Shown here piece by piece: positions 7,965 through 18,100 of a stretch of DNA of 64,000 nucleotides (its first letter is position 1; the number at the start of each line of letters is the position of its first letter). Made by a program: the position numbers and the translations under genes. This DNA is from JADJTT01 sp049306275 (GTDB lineage: Bacteria > Bacteroidota > Bacteroidia > Chitinophagales > Saprospiraceae). The notes under the pieces are model-generated. The model searched no databases and had not been told where the DNA came from. It saw only the letters and a list, made by a program, of their open reading frames with translations. Location: positions 1-64,000 of the forward strand of contig JBAQQB010000134.1 in NCBI GenBank assembly GCA_049306275.1. Direction: 5' to 3'.

Positions 7965-9518
7965 ATGCGCAGATTAACGGTTCTTCTCTTCGCCTTCGCC
8001 GCCATGCTATGTTCAGCTCAAGAACCTTCCCGGGAGGAAGGACTTGCAGGCTATTGGCCTTTTAATGGCAATGTTCAGGACGAAGGCCCGAACCGGCTGC
8101 TGACCGTTCCGCACAATGTTTCCTGGACAAAAGACCGCTTCGGCCGTCCCGGCAGCGCCCTGGCACTCAATGGCGATCACGCGTATGTGGAAGTGCCTGA
8201 CCATCCTGCCCTGCATCTGTACAACTTTACTTATTCCCTCTGGCTGCGCACAGAGGACTGGATTACCAACGACGCTTTCTTTCTGGCCAAACGGCTCGAC
8301 AATCCCGCCAACCGCTTTTCCATCGCCATTTACCCGCGCTCTTCCTTGTTGAATACCTTCATCTGCGACAGCGTCGGCAATGAAAATTATTTCCACTCGC
8401 TTTCGCTCTGGGTCTGCCAACCTTCTACCTGGCATAACCTGACGGTAGTGGGCGATCATGACGATATGAGCTACCTCATTTACATCGATGGCGAACTGGC
8501 TGGTCAGAAAGAGCTGAATATCGCGGCTGCTTACGACCAGAATCCCCTGACATTCGGGGTCTGGGCCTTGCGGGACGACTTTGGCGATTTTTTCAAAGGA
8601 CAACTGGACGATATCCGGATTTTTAACCGGGCGCTCAGTCCGGAGGAAGTCTGGCAACTGGCAGCGGACAGACCCGGTGGAAAAGCCATCGGCACTGCCT
8701 GGATGAATACGGAGTTGCCGGACGGCAGGTATGTGGTGCACCAAATGGAAAAGCAGGGCATTATCTCAAATGTTCCTTTTCTCTTTGAATTGAAGAGCAG
8801 GCGCCCATTCTGGCAAACCGGCTATTTCCTTGGCGGCAGCCTTCTGGCGGCCTGTTTGCTGGCATTGATGGCGCAATACTACCGCTACAAAGAAAAAGTC
8901 CGCAAGCAGCGCTTGGAGCTGGAGCGCTTGCAGGCCGTCGAGCAAGAGCGTTCGCGGATCGCGCGCGACTTGCACGACGATCTGGGCTCCGGCTTAAGCG
9001 CCATTGGCCTGTTGACCGAAATCGCCCGGCAGAAATCGCAGGATGCGGGTATGGATGCGGAAATAAACCAGATGGCAGCCGCTTCTACCGAACTGTCGCG
9101 AAAAATCCGAGAGATCATCTGGCTGGTGAGCGCCCGTTTCGACAAATTGGAGAACCTCGCCGGTTATCTCCACCATTTTGCCCTCGAATTGTTCGCCGAT
9201 GCTGGGACCGAACTTGAAGTCCGTTTACCGGAAGAAATGCCGGCCGGCCCGATTGGCGGCGAGCAACGGAGGGCTTTTTTCCAGGCGGTAAAAACTGCCC
9301 TGATCTTGTTACACCGCCAGATGCCGGAGCGCCTCCGGCTTGAATTTTTACAGCAGGAAGCCTTCGGCATATCGATCAGTTACACGGGACCGGATTGGAT
9401 TACACCTGAATCCGGCGGAGGCCTAGCATTTGAACAGGCCCTGCGGCAATTGCGCGAATCGGGCGGCTCTTTTACATTGGAAAAAAACGGGCAGGTCATG
9501 CTCCTGTTCTCCATTTAA
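7965..9518 (+). CDS. LamG sensor histidine kinase with degenerate ATPase domain
   Basis: The 517-aa membrane protein has a signal peptide (about 1-19), a periplasmic LamG/concanavalin-like domain (about 25-235), a TM helix near 285-305, and a HisKA_3 dimerisation domain with its phospho-accepting His at residue 337 (RDLHDDLGSG). The downstream HATPase region is degenerate. Where its neighbour has the N-box KEAIHNVVKHS, this protein has QAVKTALILLHRQ. Where the neighbour has DNGLGFD, it has YTGPDWIT. It probably cannot bind ATP but keeps the substrate histidine, so it could be phosphorylated in trans within a heterodimer (inference). It lies 11 bp upstream of the intact kinase and divergent from the response regulator. 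Confidence 0.9.
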   Translation: MRRLTVLLFAFAAMLCSAQEPSREEGLAGYWPFNGNVQDEGPNRLLTVPHNVSWTKDRFGRPGSALALNGDHAYVEVPDHPALHLYNFTYSLWLRTEDWITNDAFFLAKRLDNPANRFSIAIYPRSSLLNTFICDSVGNENYFHSLSLWVCQPSTWHNLTVVGDHDDMSYLIYIDGELAGQKELNIAAAYDQNPLTFGVWALRDDFGDFFKGQLDDIRIFNRALSPEEVWQLAADRPGGKAIGTAWMNTELPDGRYVVHQMEKQGIISNVPFLFELKSRRPFWQTGYFLGGSLLAACLLALMAQYYRYKEKVRKQRLELERLQAVEQERSRIARDLHDDLGSGLSAIGLLTEIARQKSQDAGMDAEINQMAAASTELSRKIREIIWLVSARFDKLENLAGYLHHFALELFADAGTELEVRLPEEMPAGPIGGEQRRAFFQAVKTALILLHRQMPERLRLEFLQQEAFGISISYTGPDWITPESGGGLAFEQALRQLRESGGSFTLEKNGQVMLLFSI

Positions 9519-9529
9519 ACCCGTCAAGC

Positions 9530-11101
9530 ATGAAAACGCGGATAATACTCGGGTTCTTATTGTCCTTGTTGCTTTCCGCCGCAACCCTGGCACAGGCGCC
9601 TGATACCGGGCTGGTTTTGCATTACAGCGGTAGTGCCCCGGGGCAGGACATGTCAGGCCGGCAAAATCATGGGGAATGGCATTCCATCCAAATTAGCACA
9701 GGCATTCCAGAGGTTTCAGAACATTCGATGGCTTTTGACGGCTCGGCCAGTTACATTCGCGTGCCTCCGTCCCCTTCACTCACCGGCTGCCGCTCCATTT
9801 CCATAGCCGCCTGGTTCAGCACCCAATCGTTTCCCTCCTCAACCGGCCGCTCGTTTATTGTCAGCCAGTGGTTTCCGGAAAAGAGCGCTTCGATGGGGTT
9901 AGTTTTCTTCTGGGATGCGATTAGTTTCTACCTCACTGACGGAGATGTGGTCAGCGGCGTTTCCATGCAACAGTTTTTAACAAAAAATACATGGTATCAC
10001 CTGGCCGGGGTGTACGATGCGGAAACCAGGGAAACACACCTGTACCTGAACGGTATGCTGCGGGAAGTCCGGCCAATGGGGATTAGCCCCTTCCTTTCGC
10101 AAGGGGCGGATTTGTATGTCGGAGTGCAGAATTTCAATGGCCAGATTTCCAACCGTTTCCCGGGCAATTTAGAAGACCTGAGGATTTACGATCGCCCCCT
10201 TTCCGGAGATGAGGTCCGGATGCTCACCAAAAATTTTGTCTTTCCCAGGTCGGAGGCGGCTTTTGCCCGCCTGGAGCAACTGGAGGCAGGCAGGTACATT
10301 TTAACGCCCGTCGACAGCAGCCTGCACTATGCAGGCGCCCGTCAAATTGTGCAAATTGCCGCTGGAGAGCCGTTTTGGAAAAAGCCCTGGTTTATCGGGG
10401 GCAGTATTGCGGCCGCTTTCCTGTTTTCCTTTGGATTTGCGGCGCTTTACTTTCACCTGCGGCAACAGGAGCAGGTCTATGAATTTGAAAAAAGGCAATT
10501 GCTCGAACGCGAGCGCTTCCGCATCGCCCGGCAGATGCACGATGATATTGGTTCGGGCCTGAGCGCCATCAACCTGCTCACCGAAATTGCGCTCAATAAA
10601 AGCAGCAATCCCCAGCTCGCCGATGAGATCGGGCGCATTGCGGCCACCGCGCGGGAAGTGAACGGCCGGATCCAGGACATCATCTGGACCATCGGCGCCC
10701 AAAACGATACGCTTGGCGGATTGCTCGACCACCTACAGTCAGTAGCGAATGAATTGCTGGCGCCAGCAGGTATATTGCTGGAAAGGAATGTGCCCTCCAA
10801 CCTTCCCGCGATATCCTTGTCCGGGCCTCAACGCCGAGCCCTGTTTCTCACATTCAAGGAAGCCATTCATAATGTCGTCAAACATTCCAAAGCTACCCAG
10901 GTAGACCTGAGTTTTGCATTCGGTAACCGCCAGCTTTTCGTCAGGATTCAAGACAATGGCCTGGGGTTCGATCCCGCATCTGCCGGCGGCCAGGGAAATG
11001 GACTGGTGAATATGCGGCGGCGAATGGAAGAGGCAGGCGGGCAATTTGACATCCACTCAACAGATTCAGGCACCCTGGTAAAATTCATACTACCTTTCTA
11101 G
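9530..11101 (+). CDS. LamG sensor histidine kinase, HisKA_3 type
   Basis: The 523-aa protein has the same plan as its upstream neighbour: signal peptide ending TLAQA, periplasmic LamG domain (about 25-240), TM at about 286-308, and H-box His337 (RQMHDDIGSG). The HATPase domain here is complete, with the N-box KEAIHNVVKHSKA starting at K443, DNGLGFD starting at D475, and a G2-type GNGLVNMRRRM. It should autophosphorylate and feed the LuxR-type regulator encoded at 7226-7867. The LamG ectodomain suggests sensing of a carbohydrate or protein ligand outside the inner membrane. The H-box histidine is residue 337 in both kinases, which points to tandem duplication followed by loss of catalysis in the first copy. 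Confidence 0.95.
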   Translation: MKTRIILGFLLSLLLSAATLAQAPDTGLVLHYSGSAPGQDMSGRQNHGEWHSIQISTGIPEVSEHSMAFDGSASYIRVPPSPSLTGCRSISIAAWFSTQSFPSSTGRSFIVSQWFPEKSASMGLVFFWDAISFYLTDGDVVSGVSMQQFLTKNTWYHLAGVYDAETRETHLYLNGMLREVRPMGISPFLSQGADLYVGVQNFNGQISNRFPGNLEDLRIYDRPLSGDEVRMLTKNFVFPRSEAAFARLEQLEAGRYILTPVDSSLHYAGARQIVQIAAGEPFWKKPWFIGGSIAAAFLFSFGFAALYFHLRQQEQVYEFEKRQLLERERFRIARQMHDDIGSGLSAINLLTEIALNKSSNPQLADEIGRIAATAREVNGRIQDIIWTIGAQNDTLGGLLDHLQSVANELLAPAGILLERNVPSNLPAISLSGPQRRALFLTFKEAIHNVVKHSKATQVDLSFAFGNRQLFVRIQDNGLGFDPASAGGQGNGLVNMRRRMEEAGGQFDIHSTDSGTLVKFILPF

Positions 11102-11279
11102 ATGGCATGCAATACGCATTTCGGGTGATTTTTTTAAAAATAATTTAAGATCATTTACTCTTTTTTTGCGATGGCAGGAAAAGGAATCTCCCGGTAATTT
11201 CGCAATTACTATTCCGATAGTAAAGGGAGCTGCCGAAAACCCTGTAACAGAGTAGGCATGACCTTAAAATGCTAATCTG

Positions 11280-12038
11280 ATGAAAAAGATTCTTTCCAAA
11301 CCGTCACTTTTCATTGCTGCCTTAGCCGCAGCCGTCTTGCTGGCCGCCTGCCAAAAAACAGACGATGAACCGGGCAATGAAACCGCGAATGTTACGGAGG
11401 TAACGAGCCGGGCAAATGCGGATTCAAAGGTATTTCCCCCTGCTGCGCATCCGTATGGAAAATCCTACCCGGAGTGGACCCAGGTATGGCTGGAACAATT
11501 CAATACCTACGACTGCGCGACGGTACCCTGGGCCAACCCGGAAAGTGTGCTGTTTTATACCTCTGGCCCTGTCTATATGCTGGCGGGTATTGCAGAAGTC
11601 GGCGGTTCAGCAAATATTACCGTGCCTCATGGCAAAGCTCTCATGTTTCCGCTCGTCAACATCTGGCTGAACTATCCATGTCCCTGGACATGGGAGCCGC
11701 CGGCAGGCGTGCCCATCGGGGAATGGCTTACCGATGAAGTCGAAACTGCTTTGACCTTTATCGATGTTTCGAGCCTTTCAGTGACGATTGACGGCAATAA
11801 TGTCAGCAACATGGGTTCCTACAAATTTGTCAGCGATCCATTTGACTGCACAGTTAACCCCGATTTGGCCAATTGCGTAGATCCCTGTGCGACTGGCGAG
11901 CCGCAACCCACCGTAATGGGGGGCTATTATGTAATGCTCAAACCGCTTTCCAAAGGACAGCATACGGTACACTACCACATGTATATCCCGGAATGGAATG
12001 CCCTTCAGGACGCAACCTATAACATTACAGTTGAATAA
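11280..12038 (+). CDS. lipoprotein of an uncharacterised secreted family
   Basis: The 252-aa protein has a lipoprotein signal peptide with lipobox LLAACQK, placing the lipid-attached Cys near residue 24. The mature part contains YGKSYPEWTQVWLEQF, PHGKALMFPLVNIWLN, and a C-terminal GGYYVMLKPLSKGQHTVHY segment. I recall the same motif order (YGKxYxEWxxxW, then GKALxFPxxN, then MLKPLxxGxHxxxF) in a widespread family of uncharacterised bacterial exported proteins. That is from memory, not a search. Several Cys (CPW, DCT, NCVDPC) suggest disulfides. It has its own 178-bp upstream gap and is followed by the giant PKD gene on the same strand. No enzymatic motif is seen. Confidence 0.85.
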   Translation: MKKILSKPSLFIAALAAAVLLAACQKTDDEPGNETANVTEVTSRANADSKVFPPAAHPYGKSYPEWTQVWLEQFNTYDCATVPWANPESVLFYTSGPVYMLAGIAEVGGSANITVPHGKALMFPLVNIWLNYPCPWTWEPPAGVPIGEWLTDEVETALTFIDVSSLSVTIDGNNVSNMGSYKFVSDPFDCTVNPDLANCVDPCATGEPQPTVMGGYYVMLKPLSKGQHTVHYHMYIPEWNALQDATYNITVE

Positions 12039-12108
12039 ATACAATCCGATCATAGTGAATTGGGTGGCCCTCGAGGCCGCCCAATTCAATTTTAAAATTC
12101 CCTATCAT

Positions 12109-15100
12109 ATGAAACCCATTTTACCCCTGCCAATTATTCTTTTCCTTTCGTCCCTTTTTCTCGCCTGCACAGCCTTGAGCGCTCAGGTAACCCTGAGCGG
12201 CGCGCTCTCCGGAAGCTATCCGACCCTCGACGCCGCCTTTGCAGCCATCAATTCGGGCGGCGGGTCGGGCGCGGTGACCGTCAGCATAACAGCCAACCAC
12301 ACCCTGACGACCACAGCTGCCCTTAATCAGACCGGCTATACGGTCACCATCCAGCCTTCCGGCAACCGCATCATCAGCGGCTTGCTCAACGCGCCCTTGA
12401 TCCGCTTCAACGGGGCAGATAACGTTACCCTCGACGGCATCGCGCTCTCCGGGGCCAATACCCTGACCATTTCCAACACCAGTACCGGAGGCTCGGCATC
12501 GGCACTGAATCTGCAGAACGACGCCAGCAACAACATCATCAGGTTTTGCTCCTTTGAAGGCTCCACCCTGGATAATTTCAAAAACGGGGTGGTCAATATC
12601 TCTACCCCGGGACTTGGAACCGGCGGTTGCGACAACAACCAGATCATAAACAATAACATCAGGGATGCCGGCGGCGCGTTGCCCAAAAACTGCGTCGTAC
12701 TTGAAGGCGCCAGCGCTTCGGCACTCAACGACAACAATATTATCAACAACAATAATATCTATAACTTCTTCAGCCCCAACAACTCAACGGGCTTTGGTTG
12801 CGGCGTTTTTTCCTACCGCTATAACGCGGGCACCACGATCAGCGGAAACAGCTTTTACCAAACCGCCTCGCGTACCGGTTCGGGGATCGAGCTTTTTTTC
12901 CGGCCTATCCAAATCGACGATGGTTTCAATCCCGGCAATGTCGGCGGCTTCATCATCACCAACAATTCCATCGGCGGCTCCGCACCGAGCGCCGCGGGGA
13001 GCCCCCTGACCATCACGCACCCAACGAACCTCATCAATTTCAACGGAATTTTTATCAACGCGGGAAATACCGGAACCAGCAGCATCCAGGGCAATACCAT
13101 CAAGAACTTCAATTTTACCTGCGTCTTCAACAAATCCGATTATTGGCAGGGAATCAACGGGATATATGTCGGCGGCGGGAATGTAAACGTGGGGACGACT
13201 ACGGGCAACGTCATCGGATCTGGAACCGGCACCGGGTCGATCACCGTCAACGTAAGCATGACTGGGAGCGGAGGTTATCAAAATAACGGGATCAATAACC
13301 AAAGCAATAGTCCGACCGTCGCCATCAAAAACAACACGGTAGGCTCCATCACCTTCAATCCGACAGGAAGTACCGGAAACCTCGGTTTTTATGGCATCTA
13401 TTCCTGGCAGAACGACGCCATTCAGATCGAGAACAACACGGTGGGCAGTACCTCCACCGCGAACAGCATCTCTTTCGGCTCCAATACCTCGGTTTACACC
13501 TTTGCCACAGGCATCATGGCCGAAAACAGCACCTGTTCGGTGAAAAACAACACCGTGCGCTATATGACCCACAATGGCAAAGGAGAGCTCAATGGCATCA
13601 ACCTGTGGAACGCCCTTGCGGGAAAAACCCAGACCTGCACGGGCAATACGGTGAAAAACCTGCTATGCAATAGTGGTAATACGGTGGACGTAACCGGTAT
13701 ACAAGCCATTTCAACCCCCACCGCCACGATTACCTACAACCTGGATATCAGCAACAATACCATTGCGGACAACACAGTGGGGGCAGGCAGCAGCGGCGAA
13801 TGCGATCTGTTCGGAATATGGCTCATCCGCCGTGGAACTTCCCCCGTGTGTTTTGTGAACGGCACCATCAACAACAACAATATTTCCAACCTGAATAATG
13901 CCAATACCTTTGCCACCGCCGCATTGGGCGGGATCCTGGATATGCAATTGTATAATGGGACGGGTATGACTATCAGCAACAACACCATTTCCAATTTCAC
14001 CGCCACTTCGCAAACCGAATCGACCATCGGCATCTTTGCCTATGGAAGTATTACACCCTCCCTGCTAACCAGCGCAACCAGCCTGACCATTCAGGGAAAT
14101 AATATCTCCGGCCTGACCAACAATAAATCGGGAACAACCACCGTCACGGGGATTGACTTTAACGGGAAAAATATCACTATTTCCAAAAACAAGGTATACG
14201 ACCTGAAGGCACCCAATGGCAATGCAAGCAGCGTCATTTCGGGCCTTTCCTGCACCGGAGGCTCCGGAACGGGAGCCTACCAGGCCAGCAACAACATGAT
14301 CTCATTGGGCGGAGGGGCGAACCATAACGTGCAGTTCAGGGGCATCCTGAATAAAACTTCGGCGCCGGGGAGCCTCAATATCTGGTATAACAGCGTGTTT
14401 ATCGGCGGTACGGCGCCCTCCGGCGCTACGAGCAATACTGCTTGTCTGGAACGCCAGACCACCGCCTCCGCCAATATCCGCAACAACGTGTTTTACAATG
14501 CGAGAACAGGTCCCGGCAGCCATTTTTCCATTGCAAATACAGCCTCACCGGCCGGCACCGGCTGGAGCTCCAACAACAACTTCCTGGTGTCCGCGCAGAC
14601 GGGGACCATCGGCCTTTGGGGGGCAACACCTCAAACCTTTTCAGGCTGGCAAGCTGCTTCCGGTGGCGACGGGGCTTCCACAACCGCCCAGGCTTTCGTG
14701 AACACCAATCCGGCCAGCTTTTTCGTCAGCACCCCCACCTGTAACCTTTCCGTCAATACCGCCAACGGTGCGGAAGCGGCCCTGATGCAAAACAAAGGCA
14801 CCCCCGTAGCGGTAACCGTAGATTACTTCAACGCCCCCCGGTCCAACTCTGCACCCGACCCCGGGGCCCATGAATTCCCGACAGTCGTCATTCCTCCTGT
14901 GGCTAATTTTTCTGCCAATCCTACCACGGCATGTCCCGGGCAGTCGATCCTGTTCACAGACCAAAGTTTAAATGCCCCGACCGCCTGGAACTGGTCTTTT
15001 CCTGGGGGGACACCTTCCACCTCCACCCAGCAAAACCCGCTGGTTTTTTACGCCAATCCCGGCAATTACAACGTGACGCTCACCGTCACAAACTCCGCTG

Positions 15101-18100
15101 GCTCGAATTCGGTCACCAAGACCAACTTCATCCTGATCACACCGCTGCCGACCGCTAATTTTACCTTCGCAGTCAACGGCAATACAGTGAATTTTACCAA
15201 TACCAGCGCCAATGCCAGCGGCTATAGCTGGAACTTCGGCGACGGAGGCACGAGCAACCAGCCGAACCCGGTGCATACCTATGCGGCCGGAGGCGCCTAC
15301 ACGGTGACCCTGGTTGCCACGAACAATTGTGGAACGAATTCCACCAGTAAAACCGTTACGATCGTTGTGGCGGCTCCTCCTGTGGCGGCCTTTGCAGCTA
15401 TTCCCACCAGCGGTTGCGCTCCCTTGGAGGTACAATTCACTGACCAGTCCACCGGTGGCCCCAATACCTGGAACTGGAGTTTCCCAGGCGGAAACCCGGC
15501 TTCGTCTTCTGATCAAAACCCGGTGGTGAGTTATGATACGCCCGGGACATATTCAGCCACCCTCATCGCGGGCAACAGCGCGGGGAGCGATACGCTGGTT
15601 CAAGCCGGCCTGATAGCAGTCAGCGCGGTGGCTGTTGCGGATTTCTCTTCTTCGGTCAATGGCCTGGAAGCTGCGTTCACCAATGCTTCCGGCAATGCCG
15701 ATACTTACGCGTGGGATTTCGGCGATGGCGCTACGAGCGCGGAGGAAAACCCCGTTCATAACTACGCTGAAGACGGAACCTATGACGTCACCCTGATCGC
15801 TTCCAACAGCTGCTCTGCCGATACGGCTGTTCAACAGGTGGTGATCGTTACCCCGCCTGTGACCGGCTTCAGCGCCGACCCCACAGAGGGTTGCGCGCCG
15901 CTGACGGTACAATTCACCAACGAGTCTTCGGCCAATGCCACGACCTTCGAATGGAGTTTTCCGGGAGGGAACCCCGCGAGCTCTACCGAAGAAAACCCCT
16001 TGGTGACCTATGCCAACGCGGGTACGTATTCCGCCACGCTTATTGCTTCAAACGCAGCGGGCAGCGATACCCTGGAAATCCAGGCATTGATCGCGGTTAA
16101 CGACATTCCGCAGGCAGGTTTCACCGTGACAACAAACGGGCTGAATGCTGATTTTACCAACACTTCCACCAATGCCGGTTCGTATCTCTGGGATTTCGGC
16201 GACGGGGGTACCAGTACAGAAACCGACCCGTCCCACATTTACGCCGCGGACGGTGCTTATACCGTTACGCTCACGGCCACCAACGGCTGTGGCTCAGATA
16301 TGTCGGAGCAGACGGTCTCCATCGTTACACCGCCCACGGCGGGCTTCACCGCTGATCCCACCTCAGGTTGTGCCCCGCTGATGGTGCAGTTCGCCAGCAC
16401 CTCATCGGCCAATGCGACAGGCTTCCTGTGGGATTTTCCGGGAGGGAACCCTGCCAGTTCAACTGAAGAAAACCCGGTGGTGGTTTATTCCGGCGCCGGA
16501 ACGTTTGACGTTACCCTGACGGTGAGCAACGCCGCGGGCCAGGACAGCGAGACCCAGACCGGGCTCATCCAGGTTGGCGGGCCGCCCGACGCTGCCTTTA
16601 CACCGCAAATCGACGCTTATCAGGTGCATTTCCAGAACAACAGCGTCGGCGCGCTGAGTTATGCGTGGGACTTCGGCGATGGTCAGACCAGCACGGAGTC
16701 AGGCCCCGACCATACCTACACGGCCGACGGAACCTACACCGTGACGTTGACGGCGCAGAACGCCTGCGGCGAGGATGTCGTCACCCAGACCGTTTCGATC
16801 TCCAACCTGCCGGTGGCCAATTTCAGTGCGGATAACCACTCCGGCTGTGCGCCCTTGGCGGTGCAATTCGACAACCTGTCTTCGAGCAATGCGGTTTCCT
16901 ACGAATGGTCGTTCCCCGGCGGCAACCCCGCTGGTTCGGCAGAGGAAAATCCGCAGGTAACCTATACAGCTGCAGGAACGTATGCCGTGACCCTGATCGC
17001 TATCAACCCTACCGGCAACGATACGACTACTGTGGAGGCCTTTATCGAGGTCTTCGCCGTCCCGCAGGCCCAACCTTTCAACACAGGGCCGTATTGCGCC
17101 GGAGATCCCATTTCATTAAATGCCAACGCCCTTGCAGGCGCTTCCTATGCCTGGACCGGTCCGGGTGGCTACACCTCCTCCGAACAGAACCCGGCGGACG
17201 CTACTAGCGCAGGCGATTACACGCTGGTTGTCACGGCAAATGGTTGCGCGTCCGATCCGCAGAGCACGACGGTGGTGGTCAATGCCTATCCTTTTCCAGC
17301 AGCAGGCGGCGACCAGGCTGTTTGCGGACTGGAAACCCAACTGGCGGCCGTGGAAGGTACGGGCAACGGCGGATGGAGCCTGGAAAGCGGCCCGGGGAGC
17401 ATTTTCTTTGACGATGCAGGCGCTGCCGATGCGATCGTCACCGTCTCGGAACCGGGCGCTTACACCCTGCTCTGGACGGAAAGCAGCGAAGGATGCGAGG
17501 CTTCCGATGCCGTTGAAATCATCTTTACGGCCATTCCTCAAGCGCAGGCCTCCAACGGAGGACCGTATTGTGAAGGGGATCAGATACAGTTGTTCGCCAA
17601 TGATGTACCGGGCGCGGCTTATTCCTGGACCGGTCCCGGCGGTTACGCTTCCGGCCAGCAGAATCCGGTGGATGCCGGGGAACCGGGTGATTACCAGCTT
17701 GTTGTCGCGGTGGGTGGATGCAGCTCAGAACCGGCTATTACCCAGGTAATTGTCAATAGCTACCCCACGCCAAACGCGGGCGAAGACCAGGCTGTTTGCG
17801 GGCTGAGCGCCCAGCTGGCGGCTGTCCAGAGCATTGGCAGCGGAATCTGGAGTTTAGACAGCGGTCCGGGTGCGGTTTCATTTGACGATCCTGCTTTGCC
17901 GGATGCTGCGGTCACCGTGTCAGAATCGGGCGCCTACTCTTTCACCTGGACCGAAAACAACAGTGGGTGCGAAGATTCTGACGGCATGCAGATCGTGTTC
18001 ACGGCCAGTCCCGAAGCGCAGGCCTCCAACGGAGGGCCGTATTGCGAAGGGGAGCAAATAGAGCTGTTTGCCAATGAAGTCCCAGTAGCTGCTTATGCCT

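Noticed and set aside
12784..13572. 262-aa antisense frame in the beta-helix region
   Set aside because: Composition mirrors the Asn/Gly repeat codons of the plus-strand gene. No domain, start context or partner supports it.
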